From positions 248,001 to 312,000 of the forward strand of contig NZ_VCQT01000046.1 in assembly GCF_005938655.1 (NCBI RefSeq): a stretch of 64,000 bases of DNA, read 5' to 3'. This DNA comes from Alloalcanivorax gelatiniphagus. Lineage in GTDB: Bacteria; Pseudomonadota; Gammaproteobacteria; Pseudomonadales; Alcanivoracaceae. Position numbers and translations under genes: made by a program. The notes beneath the pieces are model-generated. The model was not told the DNA's origin. It made no database searches and was given only the letters and a program-made list of their open reading frames with translations. Shown here piece after piece: positions 10,880-20,516 of this stretch (position 1 is its first letter; every line of letters begins with the position of its first letter).

Positions 10880-10915
10880 TGTAATAGCATAAACAGCTAA
10901 ATTGTAATGCGATAA
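10880..10915. promoter_or_regulatory. Candidate operator: two direct repeats between HTH regulator and DHA2 exporter
   Basis: TGTAATAGCATAA (10880-10892) and TGTAATGCGATAA (10903-10915) match at 10 of 13 positions and are offset by 23 bp, roughly two helical turns. They form an AT-rich island in the 115-bp divergent intergenic region. The position suggests binding sites for the MmyB-like regulator with overlapping divergent promoters. No experimental motif for this regulator is known to me. Confidence 0.35.
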
Positions 10916-10959
10916 CCAGAGCACAGAATAGCGCCTCCCAACTCTTTGTGGAGCATTCC

Positions 10960-12378
10960 ATGGCGTCCCCCCCTCGCGCCGGCGTACCCGGCCTGCCGGT
11001 GTTGCTGCTCGGCGGCTTCGTCACCATCTTCGATCTGTTCGTGGTCAATGTGGCCATTCCCAGCCTGCAGCGGGATCTGGACGCCAGCTTCGCCCAGATC
11101 GGTTTCGTGCTGGCCGGCTACGAGCTGGCCTTCGGCGCTCTCCTGATCACCGGCGGCCGGCTCGGCGACCGCTTCGGCCGGCGCCGGCTTTATCTGCTCG
11201 GCATGGCGCTGTTCACCCTGGCTTCCCTGTGGTGTGGCCTGGCCGGTTCCGCCACCGGGCTGATCGTGGCGCGTTTCTTCCAGGGCGCCGCCGCCGCCCT
11301 GCTGTTTCCACAGATTTATGCCTGCCTGCGGGTGCTGTACGCGCCGGAGGCCCAGCGTCGGGCGTTCGCCTGGCTGGGCATGACCCTCGGGCTGGCGGCC
11401 ATCGCCGGCCAGGTGGTGGGCGGCGCCCTGGTGCATCTGGATGTGGCCGGGCTGGGCTGGCGCACCGTGTTCCTGGTGAATCTGCCCATCGGCCTGGTGA
11501 CGCTGCTGCTGGGCGGGCGCATCGCGGAAACCCGGCTGGCGGACAAGCCGTCCCTGGACGGCGCCGGTCTGCTGTTGGCCGCCACCGGCCTGACCCTGTT
11601 ACTGGTGGCGCTGCTGGAAGGGCCGTCCCATCATTGGCCGGCCTGGTCCTGGGCGTTGCTGCTGGCGGCCGGCCTGTTGTTGGCGGCCTTCGTGCGCCAG
11701 CAGGCCGGGCGCGGCCGCCAGGGCCGGATGCCGCTGGTGGACATGGCGCTGATGCGCCAGCCTGCCTTCGCCCTGGGCTGCCTGTTGGTGATGCTGGTCT
11801 ATTCCACCTCCAGTTCCTTTTTCCTGAGCTTCGCGCTGCTGGTGCAAACCGGACTGGGCCTGGACCCGCTCCAGGCCGGCCTGCTGTTCGCGCCGGCCAG
11901 CGCCGCCTTCATGGCCTCCTCGCTGCTGGCGGCGCGCTGGGTGGCGCGGGCCGGCACACGGGTGCTGGTGGCCGGCGCCGCTTTCTATGCCCTGGCGCTG
12001 GCGGCCATGGTGGCGCAGATCGGGCTGAGCGGGGCCGGCGGCCCGTCAGCCTGGTGGGTGCCGGTGCTGATGCTGGTGGGGTTCGGTCAGGGGCTGGTGA
12101 TGACGCCGCTGCTCAATCAGGTGCTGGGAGTGGTGGCGCCGGATCGGGCCGGCATGGCCTCCGGCGTGGTGGCCACCCTGCAACAGGTGGGCGCGGCCCT
12201 GGGGGTGTGCGTGATGGGCATCCTGTTCATGGGCGGCCTGCGCGACGCCGGCGGGCTGGATCCGGCGACCGCCCATGTGCGGGCGTTCGTGGCGGCCATG
12301 CTCTATAACGTGGTGGCGGCGGCGTTGTGTTGCGCGCTGCTGTGGGTGCTGCGCCGGTGGCAGCAGCCGGCCCGGTGA
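10960..12378 (+). CDS. MFS exporter, DHA2 (14-TM) family
   Basis: A 472-residue drug:H+ antiporter-2 type carrier. TM1 carries FVTIFDLFVVNVAIPSLQRD, the family motif D1 (D/NxxIVNVALP type). The conserved MFS loop motif follows (GGRLGDRFGRRRLYLLGM), and motif C-like glycine/proline residues are present near AIAGQVVGGALVHL. The ATG at 10960 is preceded by GTGGAG at a good ribosome-binding distance; a GTG at 10948 is in frame but less well placed. It is divergent from the MmyB-like regulator. The substrate is not evident. Its stop faces that of the MORN/C13 gene with a 4-bp gap, and I see no intervening terminator. Confidence 0.9.
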   Translation: MASPPRAGVPGLPVLLLGGFVTIFDLFVVNVAIPSLQRDLDASFAQIGFVLAGYELAFGALLITGGRLGDRFGRRRLYLLGMALFTLASLWCGLAGSATGLIVARFFQGAAAALLFPQIYACLRVLYAPEAQRRAFAWLGMTLGLAAIAGQVVGGALVHLDVAGLGWRTVFLVNLPIGLVTLLLGGRIAETRLADKPSLDGAGLLLAATGLTLLLVALLEGPSHHWPAWSWALLLAAGLLLAAFVRQQAGRGRQGRMPLVDMALMRQPAFALGCLLVMLVYSTSSSFFLSFALLVQTGLGLDPLQAGLLFAPASAAFMASSLLAARWVARAGTRVLVAGAAFYALALAAMVAQIGLSGAGGPSAWWVPVLMLVGFGQGLVMTPLLNQVLGVVAPDRAGMASGVVATLQQVGAALGVCVMGILFMGGLRDAGGLDPATAHVRAFVAAMLYNVVAAALCCALLWVLRRWQQPAR

Positions 12379-12382
12379 ACCG

Positions 12383-13867
12383 CTACCACCAGTCCAGGAA
12401 CGCCGGCCCCAGGGACATGCGGGGCCGCGAGCGTTGCCCGTCCTCGATGCCCTGCTCCGTCTCCATGGCCTCCACCCGGGCGCGGGCCGCTTCGAACAGT
12501 GCCGCCGGATCGTCCAGGCCCTGACTGTCCAGGGCCTCGCCATAGAGCGCCTCGCTGAACCAGGTGCGTTCCGAGTCGTCACCGCAGCCGAAGGAGGTGC
12601 GGTCGCCGGCGGCGGCGGTGAAGATCAGCCGGCGACGGTCCGCCAGGGGTTCGATCCACTGGCCGGAGTAGCAGGCCGACACCACCAGCCACAGATAACG
12701 GGGACGCATGGCGTCGAGCCAGCCGTGCAGGTCCGCCGGGGTCAGGTCATTGAGGCGCAGGCCCGGCTGGTTGAGCACCAGCTCGCCATCGCGGCCACCG
12801 TGGCTGACCAGATGCACGAAGATCAGATCCTCGCGGGGATCGGCGATGCTATCCAGCGCGGTCAGCGCCTCGTGCACACTGGTGCGGGTGGCCAGCGGCA
12901 AACCACCGTGGTCACCGTTGGCCAGGGTCAGCAGGTGGCCCCGTGGGTCCCAGTGGGCGCCCAGGCGTTCCGCCACCCATTGCACTTCGCGGGTGAACAC
13001 CGTCTGGCGGCCGTCGCCGCCCACCAGCAGCACATAGATATCCCGCTGGCCACGCTTTTGCGGCAATAACGCCGTCAGCGCCCGCTGCAGCCGTCGTTCC
13101 TCGGAATAGAGCCGCTGCTCCACGTGCTCGGCGCGCTGCCGGCGGCGTTGCTGGTAGCCGTCCGGTTCGGAGAAAAATTCGCCGTGGGAGAAAAATCCCT
13201 GTTCGGTGGTTTCCTTGCCGTCCGCATTGACGGTAATGCGCCGGCCCGGGCCATCCAGAACGCCCTGCTGGAAATGGCCCCGGCGGCGTTCGCCGTCGGC
13301 CAGGAACAATTCCCCCTCGCCCTGGAAAAAGCCGTCCTGGAAGCCACCGTGGTAAACCCGCTCGCCGTCGTACAGATAGTCGCCCTGGACGATTTCACCG
13401 TCGGCGAAGGTGCCCCGGTAAACGCCGCCCTCGGCGCCGGTCCAGGTGCCTTCACCGTGGGGTTGCCAGTGGCGCAGCGCGCCCTGGTAAATGTCGCCCT
13501 GGTCGTACTCCACCCGGCCCTGTACCGGTTCGCCGCCGGCGAAGGTGCCCTGGTAAACCATGCCCTGGCAGACATAGCGGCCCTCGCCCTCCGGCAGGCC
13601 GGCGACGAACTGGCCTTCATAGACGCAGCCGTCCGGGTCCTTGAGGCGGCCGTCGCCCTGCATCAGGCCATCCACGAACTGGCCTTGGTAGCGCCGGCCG
13701 TTGGGCCAGGTCAGCGTGCCCTGGCCGTGGAAAAGCTGATCGCGGCGTTCACCGTCGTAAACGGCGCCGTCGGGCAACCGGTAGTCGCCGGGCAGTTGCT
13801 CCGGCCCGCAGGCGGCCAGCAGCACGGCACCGTAGCACAGCAGAGCGGCAAGCAAAGGGCGTGGCAT
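12383..13867 (-). CDS. Lipoprotein with MORN repeats fused to a peptidase C13 (legumain/caspase-like) domain
   Basis: A 494-residue two-part protein. A lipoprotein signal ends in VLLAAC (Cys20). Residues 35-210 hold about seven or eight MORN-type repeats (NGRRYQGQFVDGLMQGDGRL; CVYEGQFVAGLPEGEGRY). A charged helical linker follows near 240-265. Residues 275-494 resemble clan CD cysteine peptidases of family C13: beta-strand plus catalytic His in LIFVHLVSHGGRDGELVL (His356) and catalytic Cys in YLWLVVSACYSGQW (Cys399). Eukaryotic C13 members are legumain and GPI transamidase; bacterial relatives are poorly characterised. It ends an apparent operon yhdP-nitrilase-tldD-CNBD-this gene, with only 9 bp after the CNBD gene. 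The periplasmic or outer-membrane substrate is unknown. Confidence 0.82.
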   Translation of the reverse strand: MPRPLLAALLCYGAVLLAACGPEQLPGDYRLPDGAVYDGERRDQLFHGQGTLTWPNGRRYQGQFVDGLMQGDGRLKDPDGCVYEGQFVAGLPEGEGRYVCQGMVYQGTFAGGEPVQGRVEYDQGDIYQGALRHWQPHGEGTWTGAEGGVYRGTFADGEIVQGDYLYDGERVYHGGFQDGFFQGEGELFLADGERRRGHFQQGVLDGPGRRITVNADGKETTEQGFFSHGEFFSEPDGYQQRRRQRAEHVEQRLYSEERRLQRALTALLPQKRGQRDIYVLLVGGDGRQTVFTREVQWVAERLGAHWDPRGHLLTLANGDHGGLPLATRTSVHEALTALDSIADPREDLIFVHLVSHGGRDGELVLNQPGLRLNDLTPADLHGWLDAMRPRYLWLVVSACYSGQWIEPLADRRRLIFTAAAGDRTSFGCGDDSERTWFSEALYGEALDSQGLDDPAALFEAARARVEAMETEQGIEDGQRSRPRMSLGPAFLDWW

Positions 13868-13876
13868 GGAAGTCCT

Positions 13877-14338
13877 CTAGGGCAACATGAAGCGGGCCAG
13901 CCGCGAGGAAGTCTGGCGCAGGTTCTCGCACAGCAGGCGGGCGATGTTTTCCATCATCAGCGCGGCGGCATGGGGCTGCCGCCGGCGCAATTGTTCGAAG
14001 CCCTTACGGGTCAGCACCACCAGGGTGGTGTCCTCGGCGGCCCGTACCGTGGCCGAGCGCGGCTGGTGGTCCACCAGCGCCATTTCGCCGAGGGAGTCGC
14101 CGGGGGTCAGGTGGGCGATCACCGCCGCGCCGCCGTCCTCGCCCTGGGCCTTGAGAATATCCAGGCGGCCGCGCACCACGAAACAGACAAAATCGCTGCG
14201 GTCGCCTTCCCGGCACACCGTGTCGCCGGCCGCCACCCGGTTGACGAACACCAGCTTCTCGGCGTCCGCCAGCTGTTCCGCGTCCAGGCCGTTGAACAGG
14301 CGCATGCGCGCCAGCACTTCGGCCACCGCCACGCTCAT
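13877..14338 (-). CDS. Small stand-alone cyclic nucleotide-binding domain protein
   Basis: A 153-residue protein that is almost entirely one Crp/PKA-type CNBD. The phosphate-binding cassette is intact: GDSLGEMALVDHQPRSATVR, with Gly84-Glu85 and Arg94. No HTH, kinase or channel domain is attached, so it probably acts as an adaptor or sensor. The start ATG at 14338 overlaps the tldD stop (TGATG), showing tight coupling. The next gene, 9 bp on, is the MORN/C13 lipoprotein. Whether it binds cAMP or cGMP cannot be decided here. Confidence 0.85.
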   Translation of the reverse strand: MSVAVAEVLARMRLFNGLDAEQLADAEKLVFVNRVAAGDTVCREGDRSDFVCFVVRGRLDILKAQGEDGGAAVIAHLTPGDSLGEMALVDHQPRSATVRAAEDTTLVVLTRKGFEQLRRRQPHAAALMMENIARLLCENLRQTSSRLARFMLP

Positions 14339-15822
14339 CAGGCGGTGCCGCCCACCGTCAGCGCGTTGACCCGCAGGGTGGGCTGGCCCACCCCCACCGG
14401 CACCGACTGTCCGTCCTTGCCGCACACGCCGATGCCGGTGTCCAGGGCCAGGTCGTTGCCGACCATGGAGATGTTGTTCATCACTTCCACGCCGCTGCCG
14501 ATCAGGGTGGCGCCCTTCACCGGGCAGACGATTTTGCCCTTCTCCACCAGGTAGGCCTCGCTGGTGGAAAACACGAAGCGCCCGGAGGTGATGTCCACCT
14601 GGCCACCGCCGAAGTTCACCGCGTAGATGCCCCGGTCCAGGCTGGCCAGGATTTCCTCGGGCTCGGATTCGCCGGGCAGCATGTAGGTGTTGGTCATGCG
14701 CGGCATGGGCAGGTGCGCGTAGGATTCCCGGCGGCCGTTGCCGGTGGGCGCCACGCCCATCAGCCGGGCATTGGTCTTGTCCTGCATGTGTCCCACCAGG
14801 CGGCCCTTTTCGATCAGCACGTTGTAGCCGCTGGGGGTGCCCTCGTCGTCCACGTTCAGGGAACCGCGCCGGTCCGGCAGGGTGCCGTCGTCGACCACGG
14901 TGCACAGGTCCGAGGCCACCGGCTGGCCCATCTTCTTGCTGAACATGGAAGTGCCCTTGCGGTTGAAGTCCCCTTCCAGGCCATGGCCCACCGCCTCATG
15001 GAGCAGCACGCCGGGCCAGCCGGGGCCGAGCACCACCGGCATGGTGCCCGCCGGCGCCGGCTGGGCTTCCAGGTTCAGCAGCGCCTGACGCACCGCGTCC
15101 CGGGTCCAGCTCTCCAGGCGGCCGTCCTGGCGCAGCCAGTCGTAGGCCACCCGGCCACCACCGCCGGCGCTGCCGCGCTCGCGGCGGCCGTCGCGCTCGG
15201 CGATCACGGAAATACTGAAGCGGATCAGCGGGCGCACGTCGGCGGCCAGGGTGCCGTCGGTGGCGGCCACCAGCACCACATCCTGCTCGCCGCTGAGGCT
15301 GACGGTGACTTCCTTCACCGCCGGGTCCAGGGAGCGCGCCAGGCGGTCCATCTCGCACAGCAGCGCCACTTTCATTTCGCTGCTCCAGCCGGGCAGCGGG
15401 TCCAGGGCCTCATAGCGCCGGGGCACCGAGCGCGCCGGTTCGATGCGCACCGGCTTGTCACCGCCCTGGCGGCCGATGGCGGCGGCGGCGTTGCCGGCCT
15501 GCCGCAGGGTGTCCAGGGAGATGTCGTCGCTGTACGCGAAGCCGGTCTTGTCGCCACTGACGATGCGCACGCCGGCGCCCCGCTCCAGGTTGAAGCTGGC
15601 GTCGCGCACCAGGCCGTCCTCAAGCACCCAGGCTTCATGGCGGCTGTGCTGAAAATAGACGTCGGCGTAGTCGGCGCTGCCCGCCAGCTTGCCGCCCAGC
15701 AGCGTTTGCAACTGGTCGGTGCCCAGGTCGGCGGGCGCCAGCAGAATGTCGGACGCCAGGGAAAGGCGTTCGCTGTCAGAGAGCCGTTCTTGGTCAGAGA
15801 TCCGTTCTTTGTCAAAGCTCAT
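14338..15822 (-). CDS. tldD: Metalloprotease TldD
   Basis: A 494-residue TldD/PmbA family protein. The zinc motif [11 protein letters not shown] begins at His275 (HExxxH 275-280), with the third-ligand region further on ([17 protein letters not shown]). TldD and TldE (PmbA) form a heterodimeric protease that trims unfolded peptides, including microcin B17 and CcdA. No pmbA lies in this window. The N-terminus is unusual: three imperfect copies of a seven-residue unit (FDKERIS, SDQERLS, SDSERLS) precede the domain. The start overlaps the nitrilase-family gene by 11 bp. The order yhdP-nitrilase-tldD is as in Pseudomonas aeruginosa. Confidence 0.95.
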   Translation of the reverse strand: MSFDKERISDQERLSDSERLSLASDILLAPADLGTDQLQTLLGGKLAGSADYADVYFQHSRHEAWVLEDGLVRDASFNLERGAGVRIVSGDKTGFAYSDDISLDTLRQAGNAAAAIGRQGGDKPVRIEPARSVPRRYEALDPLPGWSSEMKVALLCEMDRLARSLDPAVKEVTVSLSGEQDVVLVAATDGTLAADVRPLIRFSISVIAERDGRRERGSAGGGGRVAYDWLRQDGRLESWTRDAVRQALLNLEAQPAPAGTMPVVLGPGWPGVLLHEAVGHGLEGDFNRKGTSMFSKKMGQPVASDLCTVVDDGTLPDRRGSLNVDDEGTPSGYNVLIEKGRLVGHMQDKTNARLMGVAPTGNGRRESYAHLPMPRMTNTYMLPGESEPEEILASLDRGIYAVNFGGGQVDITSGRFVFSTSEAYLVEKGKIVCPVKGATLIGSGVEVMNNISMVGNDLALDTGIGVCGKDGQSVPVGVGQPTLRVNALTVGGTA

Positions 15823-16666
15823 AGGGACCGCTCACTTGGAATCGTTGATGGGTATGCACCGGCAAGCCGGAGCGTACGGTTTCGAGCACCGCCGGGTCCA
15901 CCAGCCCCAGCACCACGCCGGGTTCGTCGCCGCCCTCGGCCACCACCCGGCCCCAGGGGTCGATCAGCTGCGAGTGCCCGTAACTGGCGCGCCGGTCGCT
16001 GTGCCGGCCGCATTGGTTGGCGCCGAGCACGTAGCAGCCGCTGTGGATGGCGGCGGCGCGCAGCAGCACCTGCCAGTGGGCGGCGCCGGTGGTGGCGGTG
16101 AAGGCGCTGGGATAAACGATCAGGTCGGCGCCGCCGTCGGCCAGGGCCCGGGTCAGCAGCGGGAAGCGCAGGTCGTAGCAAATCGCCAGGCCCACCCGCA
16201 GGCCGGCCACGTCCGCCAGCACCACCTGGTCGCCGGCCTCGAACACGTCGGACTCCCGGTAACGGCCCTGGGCGTCGGCCACGTCGGCGTCGAACAGGTG
16301 CAGCTTGTCGTAGCGGGCCTGGATGCGGCCATCCGGGCCGGCCAGCACCGCCCGGGTGCGCACCCGGGGCGCCGGCACGGCGCTGCCGTCCGGCCGGGTC
16401 AGGGCCGGCAGGCTGCCGCCCAGTATCCACAGGCCCAGATCCCGGCCCCGTTCGCCCAGCCATTGGCACAGGGCCTCGTGGCGCTCGCCCAAGGCCCGGT
16501 AGTCGACCCCGTAACCGGCGAAGTTTTCCGGCAGCACCACCAGCCGGGCGCCGTCCTCGGCGGCCCGGATCAGGGCGCCGTCGGCGGCGGCCAGGTTGGC
16601 GTCGGTGTCGGTGCCGCTGGTCATCTGCACCGCGGCCACCCGCGTGGCGTTGCTCGCTTTACTCAA
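15812..16666 (-). CDS. Nitrilase-superfamily carbon-nitrogen hydrolase (Nit/YbeM-type amidase)
   Basis: A 284-residue enzyme with the complete catalytic triad of the superfamily: Glu47 ([10 protein letters not shown]), Lys121 (RYDKLHLFD) and Cys163 ([11 protein letters not shown]). The DLRFP context and the short length fit the Nit1/Nit2 branch, which includes omega-amidase and deaminated-glutathione amidase; the latter metabolite-repair role is the most likely for a housekeeping copy. It overlaps tldD by 11 bp and yhdP by 8 bp. The same nitrilase lies between yhdP and tldD in Pseudomonas. Confidence 0.9.
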   Translation of the reverse strand: MSKASNATRVAAVQMTSGTDTDANLAAADGALIRAAEDGARLVVLPENFAGYGVDYRALGERHEALCQWLGERGRDLGLWILGGSLPALTRPDGSAVPAPRVRTRAVLAGPDGRIQARYDKLHLFDADVADAQGRYRESDVFEAGDQVVLADVAGLRVGLAICYDLRFPLLTRALADGGADLIVYPSAFTATTGAAHWQVLLRAAAIHSGCYVLGANQCGRHSDRRASYGHSQLIDPWGRVVAEGGDEPGVVLGLVDPAVLETVRSGLPVHTHQRFQVSGPYEL

Positions 16667-19600
16667 GAAAACCCTCCGTTTCCTTGACCTTGGGCTCGCC
16701 CCAGGGCCCGGAAACCTGATATTTCATGGTGGTGGTCTTGTCCAGCTTATCACCCCAAAGGCGCTCCACCACAAAGATGCCGGCGCATACCGCCGGGCCC
16801 GCCAGGCAACCGGCGTAGAGGTTGCTGGAAAGCGGCAGGGTCATGCCCACTTCCAGGTCCAGGGTGCGCTTGTCGAGCTGCGCTTCGCCGCTCACCTCGA
16901 AGGCCGCCGACGGCGAGGCGATGGCCAGCTTGCGGGTGGTCAGCAGCGGCCCCTGGAAGCGGAAATCGCCGTCGATGCCGTCACAGGACAGGCCTTCCCG
17001 GTACAGGTCCGAGAAGTCCAGCCGCAGACGGCGCTGCAGGTTGGCCAGGTTGACGATACCCAGCACTTTCAGCAACGAGGTGCGGCCTTCCGGGTCCGGC
17101 AACTGGCATTCGCCGATATCCAGGGTGGCGGTGCCGTTCAGGTCCAGGTAGTCCGGCCGCAGGGGCCAGTCGTTCCAGGCCAGGTCCACGTTGGCCCGGG
17201 CGTCGTCGGTGACCACCAGCGCCGGCATGCCCAGCGCCTGCAAGGCGGCCTTCAGATCGTCGGAGGCGATGCTGCCCTGGTAGCGGCTGCGCTGGCCCTG
17301 GCCAGCCTCGGTCCAGGTCAGTTGGCCGTCCAGATTCAGGTGGTTCCACTGGCCACGCAGGCCGTCCACGCGCACGCCCCCGTCGATGGGTCGCAGGCGC
17401 CCGGACCAAGCGCCCAGGGCCTGGCCGCCCAGGCGCAGGTCGTGCAGGTCCACGTCCATGATCGGCACCCGGGAGGGCTGGATCGGCGGCGCCGGGCGGC
17501 CTTCACCGCCATCGCCAGCGGCCTTGTCCTCGCCGCTCAACGGATTGGCCGGCAGTCTCAGCCGATTCACGGTCAGCGCCAGGGGCGTATCACCCCGGGG
17601 CCGGTAGTTCTCCGGCAGCCGCACGGTGCCGGCCACCGCCGGGCTGGCCAGCCCCAGTTCCCAATCGCGGCCCCGGGGCGCGGCGCTGAAGCGGGCGCTG
17701 GCCAGTTCGCTGCCGAACAGGTCGAGCCGGTCGATGGACAACGTCACCCGGTTGATCAGGTCGCTGGCGCCGTTGCCGCCTTTTTTGCTGCCCGGCCGGC
17801 CCGGGTCGCCCGCCGGCGTCAGATTACCGATGAAATCGAGCCAGTCCGCCGCCGACGCCCGCGCCACCCGGCCCTCGATGTTCAAGCCCCGGGCCGGCAT
17901 CGTTGGCAAATCGCCGCCGCCCAGGCGCAGCGCGCCGGCCAGGCTGTTGTCGCCGAGCACGAAGCGGCCTTCGCCCAGGTCGCCGTAGAACACCGTCAGT
18001 TGCTTGGCGCGGCCCTGCTGGCGCCATACCAGGCGGCTGCCGCGGGCCTGATTGGCGGGTTTGCCCAGGGGCGCGGGGGCGTCCACCTTGACCCCTTCCA
18101 GGGTGGACCGGCCCTCCAGGCGGAACGGGCGGCCCTGCCAGGGCATGGCCAGTTCCAGTTCCAGCGGCAGGGTGCCCGAGGCCGGCGCCAGCCAGTCCGC
18201 GTCCAGCCAGTCGCGCAGCCGCTTCACGTCCACCTTGCCGGTGAGCTGCATCTGGCTGTCCGGGCCCCGGGTCAGCCAGCTGCCCTGGAAACGGGCGCCC
18301 AGGGCACGGCCCTCCAGGGTACGCAGAGTGATGCCGCGCTTGAGATGGAAATACACCGGCGCGGTGACCTCGGTGAGGGTCAGATTGAGCGGGTCGTTGC
18401 GCAGGGTGATGCCCTCGCCGCCACCGTCCACGATCACCATGGGGGCCGGGCCCGGCCGGGCCAGGGGCAGATCCAGCAACAGGTGGCCGTTGACCCGGCC
18501 ATCGCGGAACCGCCAGTCCAGCAGGCCGTCGGGCAGTTGCTTGCTCAGGGGGCTGTCGTGGAACAGCCGGTCGAGATCGGCGGCGGGCCCGTTGGCAAGG
18601 CCCTGGATCACGATATGACGCTGCTCCGGCGCCGACACCTCCGGCAGATCGATGCTGACGTCGGTCACGTCGCTATTGAGCAACCGCCCGCGATCGGCGT
18701 GCCCGGTGACGCGGCGGCCGTCGATCAGCACCTGGGCGTCCACGCCGGTGGCCGCCGGCCAGTCCGGCAGGAACGACAGGGTCACGTCACGGGCCTGGAA
18801 CAGCATCTGGAAGGTGCGATCCTGCTGGCGCTCCGGTTCGATCTTCACCGGCCCCTGGTAGAGGAACCGGCCCCGCTCCAGCTTGCCGCCCTGGAACGCC
18901 TGGGCCAGCCAGTCGCCCAGCGAATCCTTGAGCTTCTCCAGGGGAATATAGTGACTGGCGCGGGCGCCGTTGCCGTCGATCACATCGGCGAGCAGGCGCA
19001 GTTCCGGCACCGGCAGGCTTTCGCCGCCGTCCACCCGCAGCATGGCGACGCCCCGGGCGTCGGCGTTGGCGGCGCGCAGTACGCCGCTCTCCAGCCGCCA
19101 CCGGTCGTCACCGATGTACCAGCGCAGCGGCCCGTTGAAGGCGGCACTGAGCGGGTGATCGTAGAGTCGCGGCACGGTCAGTTGCAGGGGCTCGCCGTTG
19201 ACCCGGGCCACCCCATGGGTGGCGGTGCCGGCCAGCCAGCCGGTCAGCCCGGCCACCCCCGGCACCCGGTCCAGGGCATCGCTGGCGAGGCCGGCGAAAC
19301 GGGCCTGCAGGGCATCCACCCGGCCTTCCTCGCCCTGCATATAGACCGCCTCCAACACGCCACGGGGCTCGTGTTCACGGAGCCAGTCGCGCACTTTGTC
19401 CAGCCCTTCGGGCAGCACGAACGGCCATTGGGCGAGCTGCCGGGTCAGGGCGTGGATGGCCAGATCGCGGCCCTCTAAATGCCAGCGACGGCGTTCCCCG
19501 TCGGTGCGCCAACGCAGCGCCACCGGGCCCGGCGCCACCGCCCCCGCCGGTGTTTCGCCGGTGAGCGATGTCACCGACAGCTGGCTTTCACCGTCGCTGC

Positions 19601-20516
19601 CATGGCGCCACAGGGCGTCCAGGTTCAGGTCGCTGAGCGGCCATTGGTGGGTGCCGTCGGTGAGGGTGGCGTGCGACCTGGTCAGCCGTACCTGGCCGTC
19701 GCTCAGTTGGCCGTCACGCACCCGGCCCCAGGCGCGCACCTGGCCGTTCAGGGTAGCCAGATCCAGGGGCCAGTCGCGGCTCTCCGGCAGCCACTCCTGC
19801 AACCGCTCGCCCTGCACGTCCAGGTAGCCCCGGCCGTTGACCTGCTCCAGCGACAGGGGCGCGCCGTCCAGGCTGAGCCGGGCGTCCACCGAGAACGGCC
19901 GGTCGCGGGCGGTGACCCGCACCGAAATATCATGCTGGTCGCCATCGTTGACCATGGCCAGGGTCAGGGACGAGGCCGCCAGCGGCGGCAAACCGGGCCA
20001 ATCCAGGGAAAAACGGGCGTCCTCGATCTGGATACGGTCCTGGCGATAAAGGGTGCGCAGGGCGTCCTTGGGGTCGCCGCCTTCCCGGCGCAGGGCGTCC
20101 AGGCCGCGCAGGCGGATGCCGCCGTCGGCGTCACGGACCAGATGCAGGTCGACGCCGCGCACGCTCAGTTCGCGCAGATAGGGTTGGCGGTGCCACAGGG
20201 TGGGCAGCACCCGCACGCTGACCGCGACCTGATCCAGGCGCAGGGAGGGTTCGCCGTCGGCGTCCGGCAGGGTCAGACCGCGCACCTGGAAACGGGGCGA
20301 CAGACCGTCCATCTCGCCGCTCAGGTCCTCGATCTCGATGGGGAAGCCCAGGCGCTGCTCCAGCAGCGTCTCCAGGTCGTGCCGGTAATCCGGCACCAAC
20401 AACATCAACTGTCGGGCCACCACCACATAGCCGGCAAGCAGCAATACCGGCACCGCCACCAGCCACCAGAGCTGGCGGCGCAGGGTGTTACGCCAGCGCG
20501 CGCTGCGGTTCGTCAC
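16659..20516 (-). CDS. yhdP: AsmA-like inner-membrane protein YhdP (DUF3971), lipid transport
   Basis: About 1285 residues, the normal size for YhdP. One N-terminal membrane helix (LWWLVAVPVLLLAGYVVVA) is followed by a long periplasmic beta-rich repeat region typical of the AsmA/VPS13-like bridge family. In E. coli, YhdP works with TamB and YdbH to carry phospholipids to the outer membrane. The stop codon of maf overlaps a GTG at 20516 (GTGA), which I prefer as start; an ATG at 20540 would add eight residues and overlap maf further. The C-terminal segment (GCLAGPAVCAGIFVVERLWG) matches the family's conserved end. Confidence 0.93.
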   Translation of the reverse strand: MTNRSARWRNTLRRQLWWLVAVPVLLLAGYVVVARQLMLLVPDYRHDLETLLEQRLGFPIEIEDLSGEMDGLSPRFQVRGLTLPDADGEPSLRLDQVAVSVRVLPTLWHRQPYLRELSVRGVDLHLVRDADGGIRLRGLDALRREGGDPKDALRTLYRQDRIQIEDARFSLDWPGLPPLAASSLTLAMVNDGDQHDISVRVTARDRPFSVDARLSLDGAPLSLEQVNGRGYLDVQGERLQEWLPESRDWPLDLATLNGQVRAWGRVRDGQLSDGQVRLTRSHATLTDGTHQWPLSDLNLDALWRHGSDGESQLSVTSLTGETPAGAVAPGPVALRWRTDGERRRWHLEGRDLAIHALTRQLAQWPFVLPEGLDKVRDWLREHEPRGVLEAVYMQGEEGRVDALQARFAGLASDALDRVPGVAGLTGWLAGTATHGVARVNGEPLQLTVPRLYDHPLSAAFNGPLRWYIGDDRWRLESGVLRAANADARGVAMLRVDGGESLPVPELRLLADVIDGNGARASHYIPLEKLKDSLGDWLAQAFQGGKLERGRFLYQGPVKIEPERQQDRTFQMLFQARDVTLSFLPDWPAATGVDAQVLIDGRRVTGHADRGRLLNSDVTDVSIDLPEVSAPEQRHIVIQGLANGPAADLDRLFHDSPLSKQLPDGLLDWRFRDGRVNGHLLLDLPLARPGPAPMVIVDGGGEGITLRNDPLNLTLTEVTAPVYFHLKRGITLRTLEGRALGARFQGSWLTRGPDSQMQLTGKVDVKRLRDWLDADWLAPASGTLPLELELAMPWQGRPFRLEGRSTLEGVKVDAPAPLGKPANQARGSRLVWRQQGRAKQLTVFYGDLGEGRFVLGDNSLAGALRLGGGDLPTMPARGLNIEGRVARASAADWLDFIGNLTPAGDPGRPGSKKGGNGASDLINRVTLSIDRLDLFGSELASARFSAAPRGRDWELGLASPAVAGTVRLPENYRPRGDTPLALTVNRLRLPANPLSGEDKAAGDGGEGRPAPPIQPSRVPIMDVDLHDLRLGGQALGAWSGRLRPIDGGVRVDGLRGQWNHLNLDGQLTWTEAGQGQRSRYQGSIASDDLKAALQALGMPALVVTDDARANVDLAWNDWPLRPDYLDLNGTATLDIGECQLPDPEGRTSLLKVLGIVNLANLQRRLRLDFSDLYREGLSCDGIDGDFRFQGPLLTTRKLAIASPSAAFEVSGEAQLDKRTLDLEVGMTLPLSSNLYAGCLAGPAVCAGIFVVERLWGDKLDKTTTMKYQVSGPWGEPKVKETEGFLE

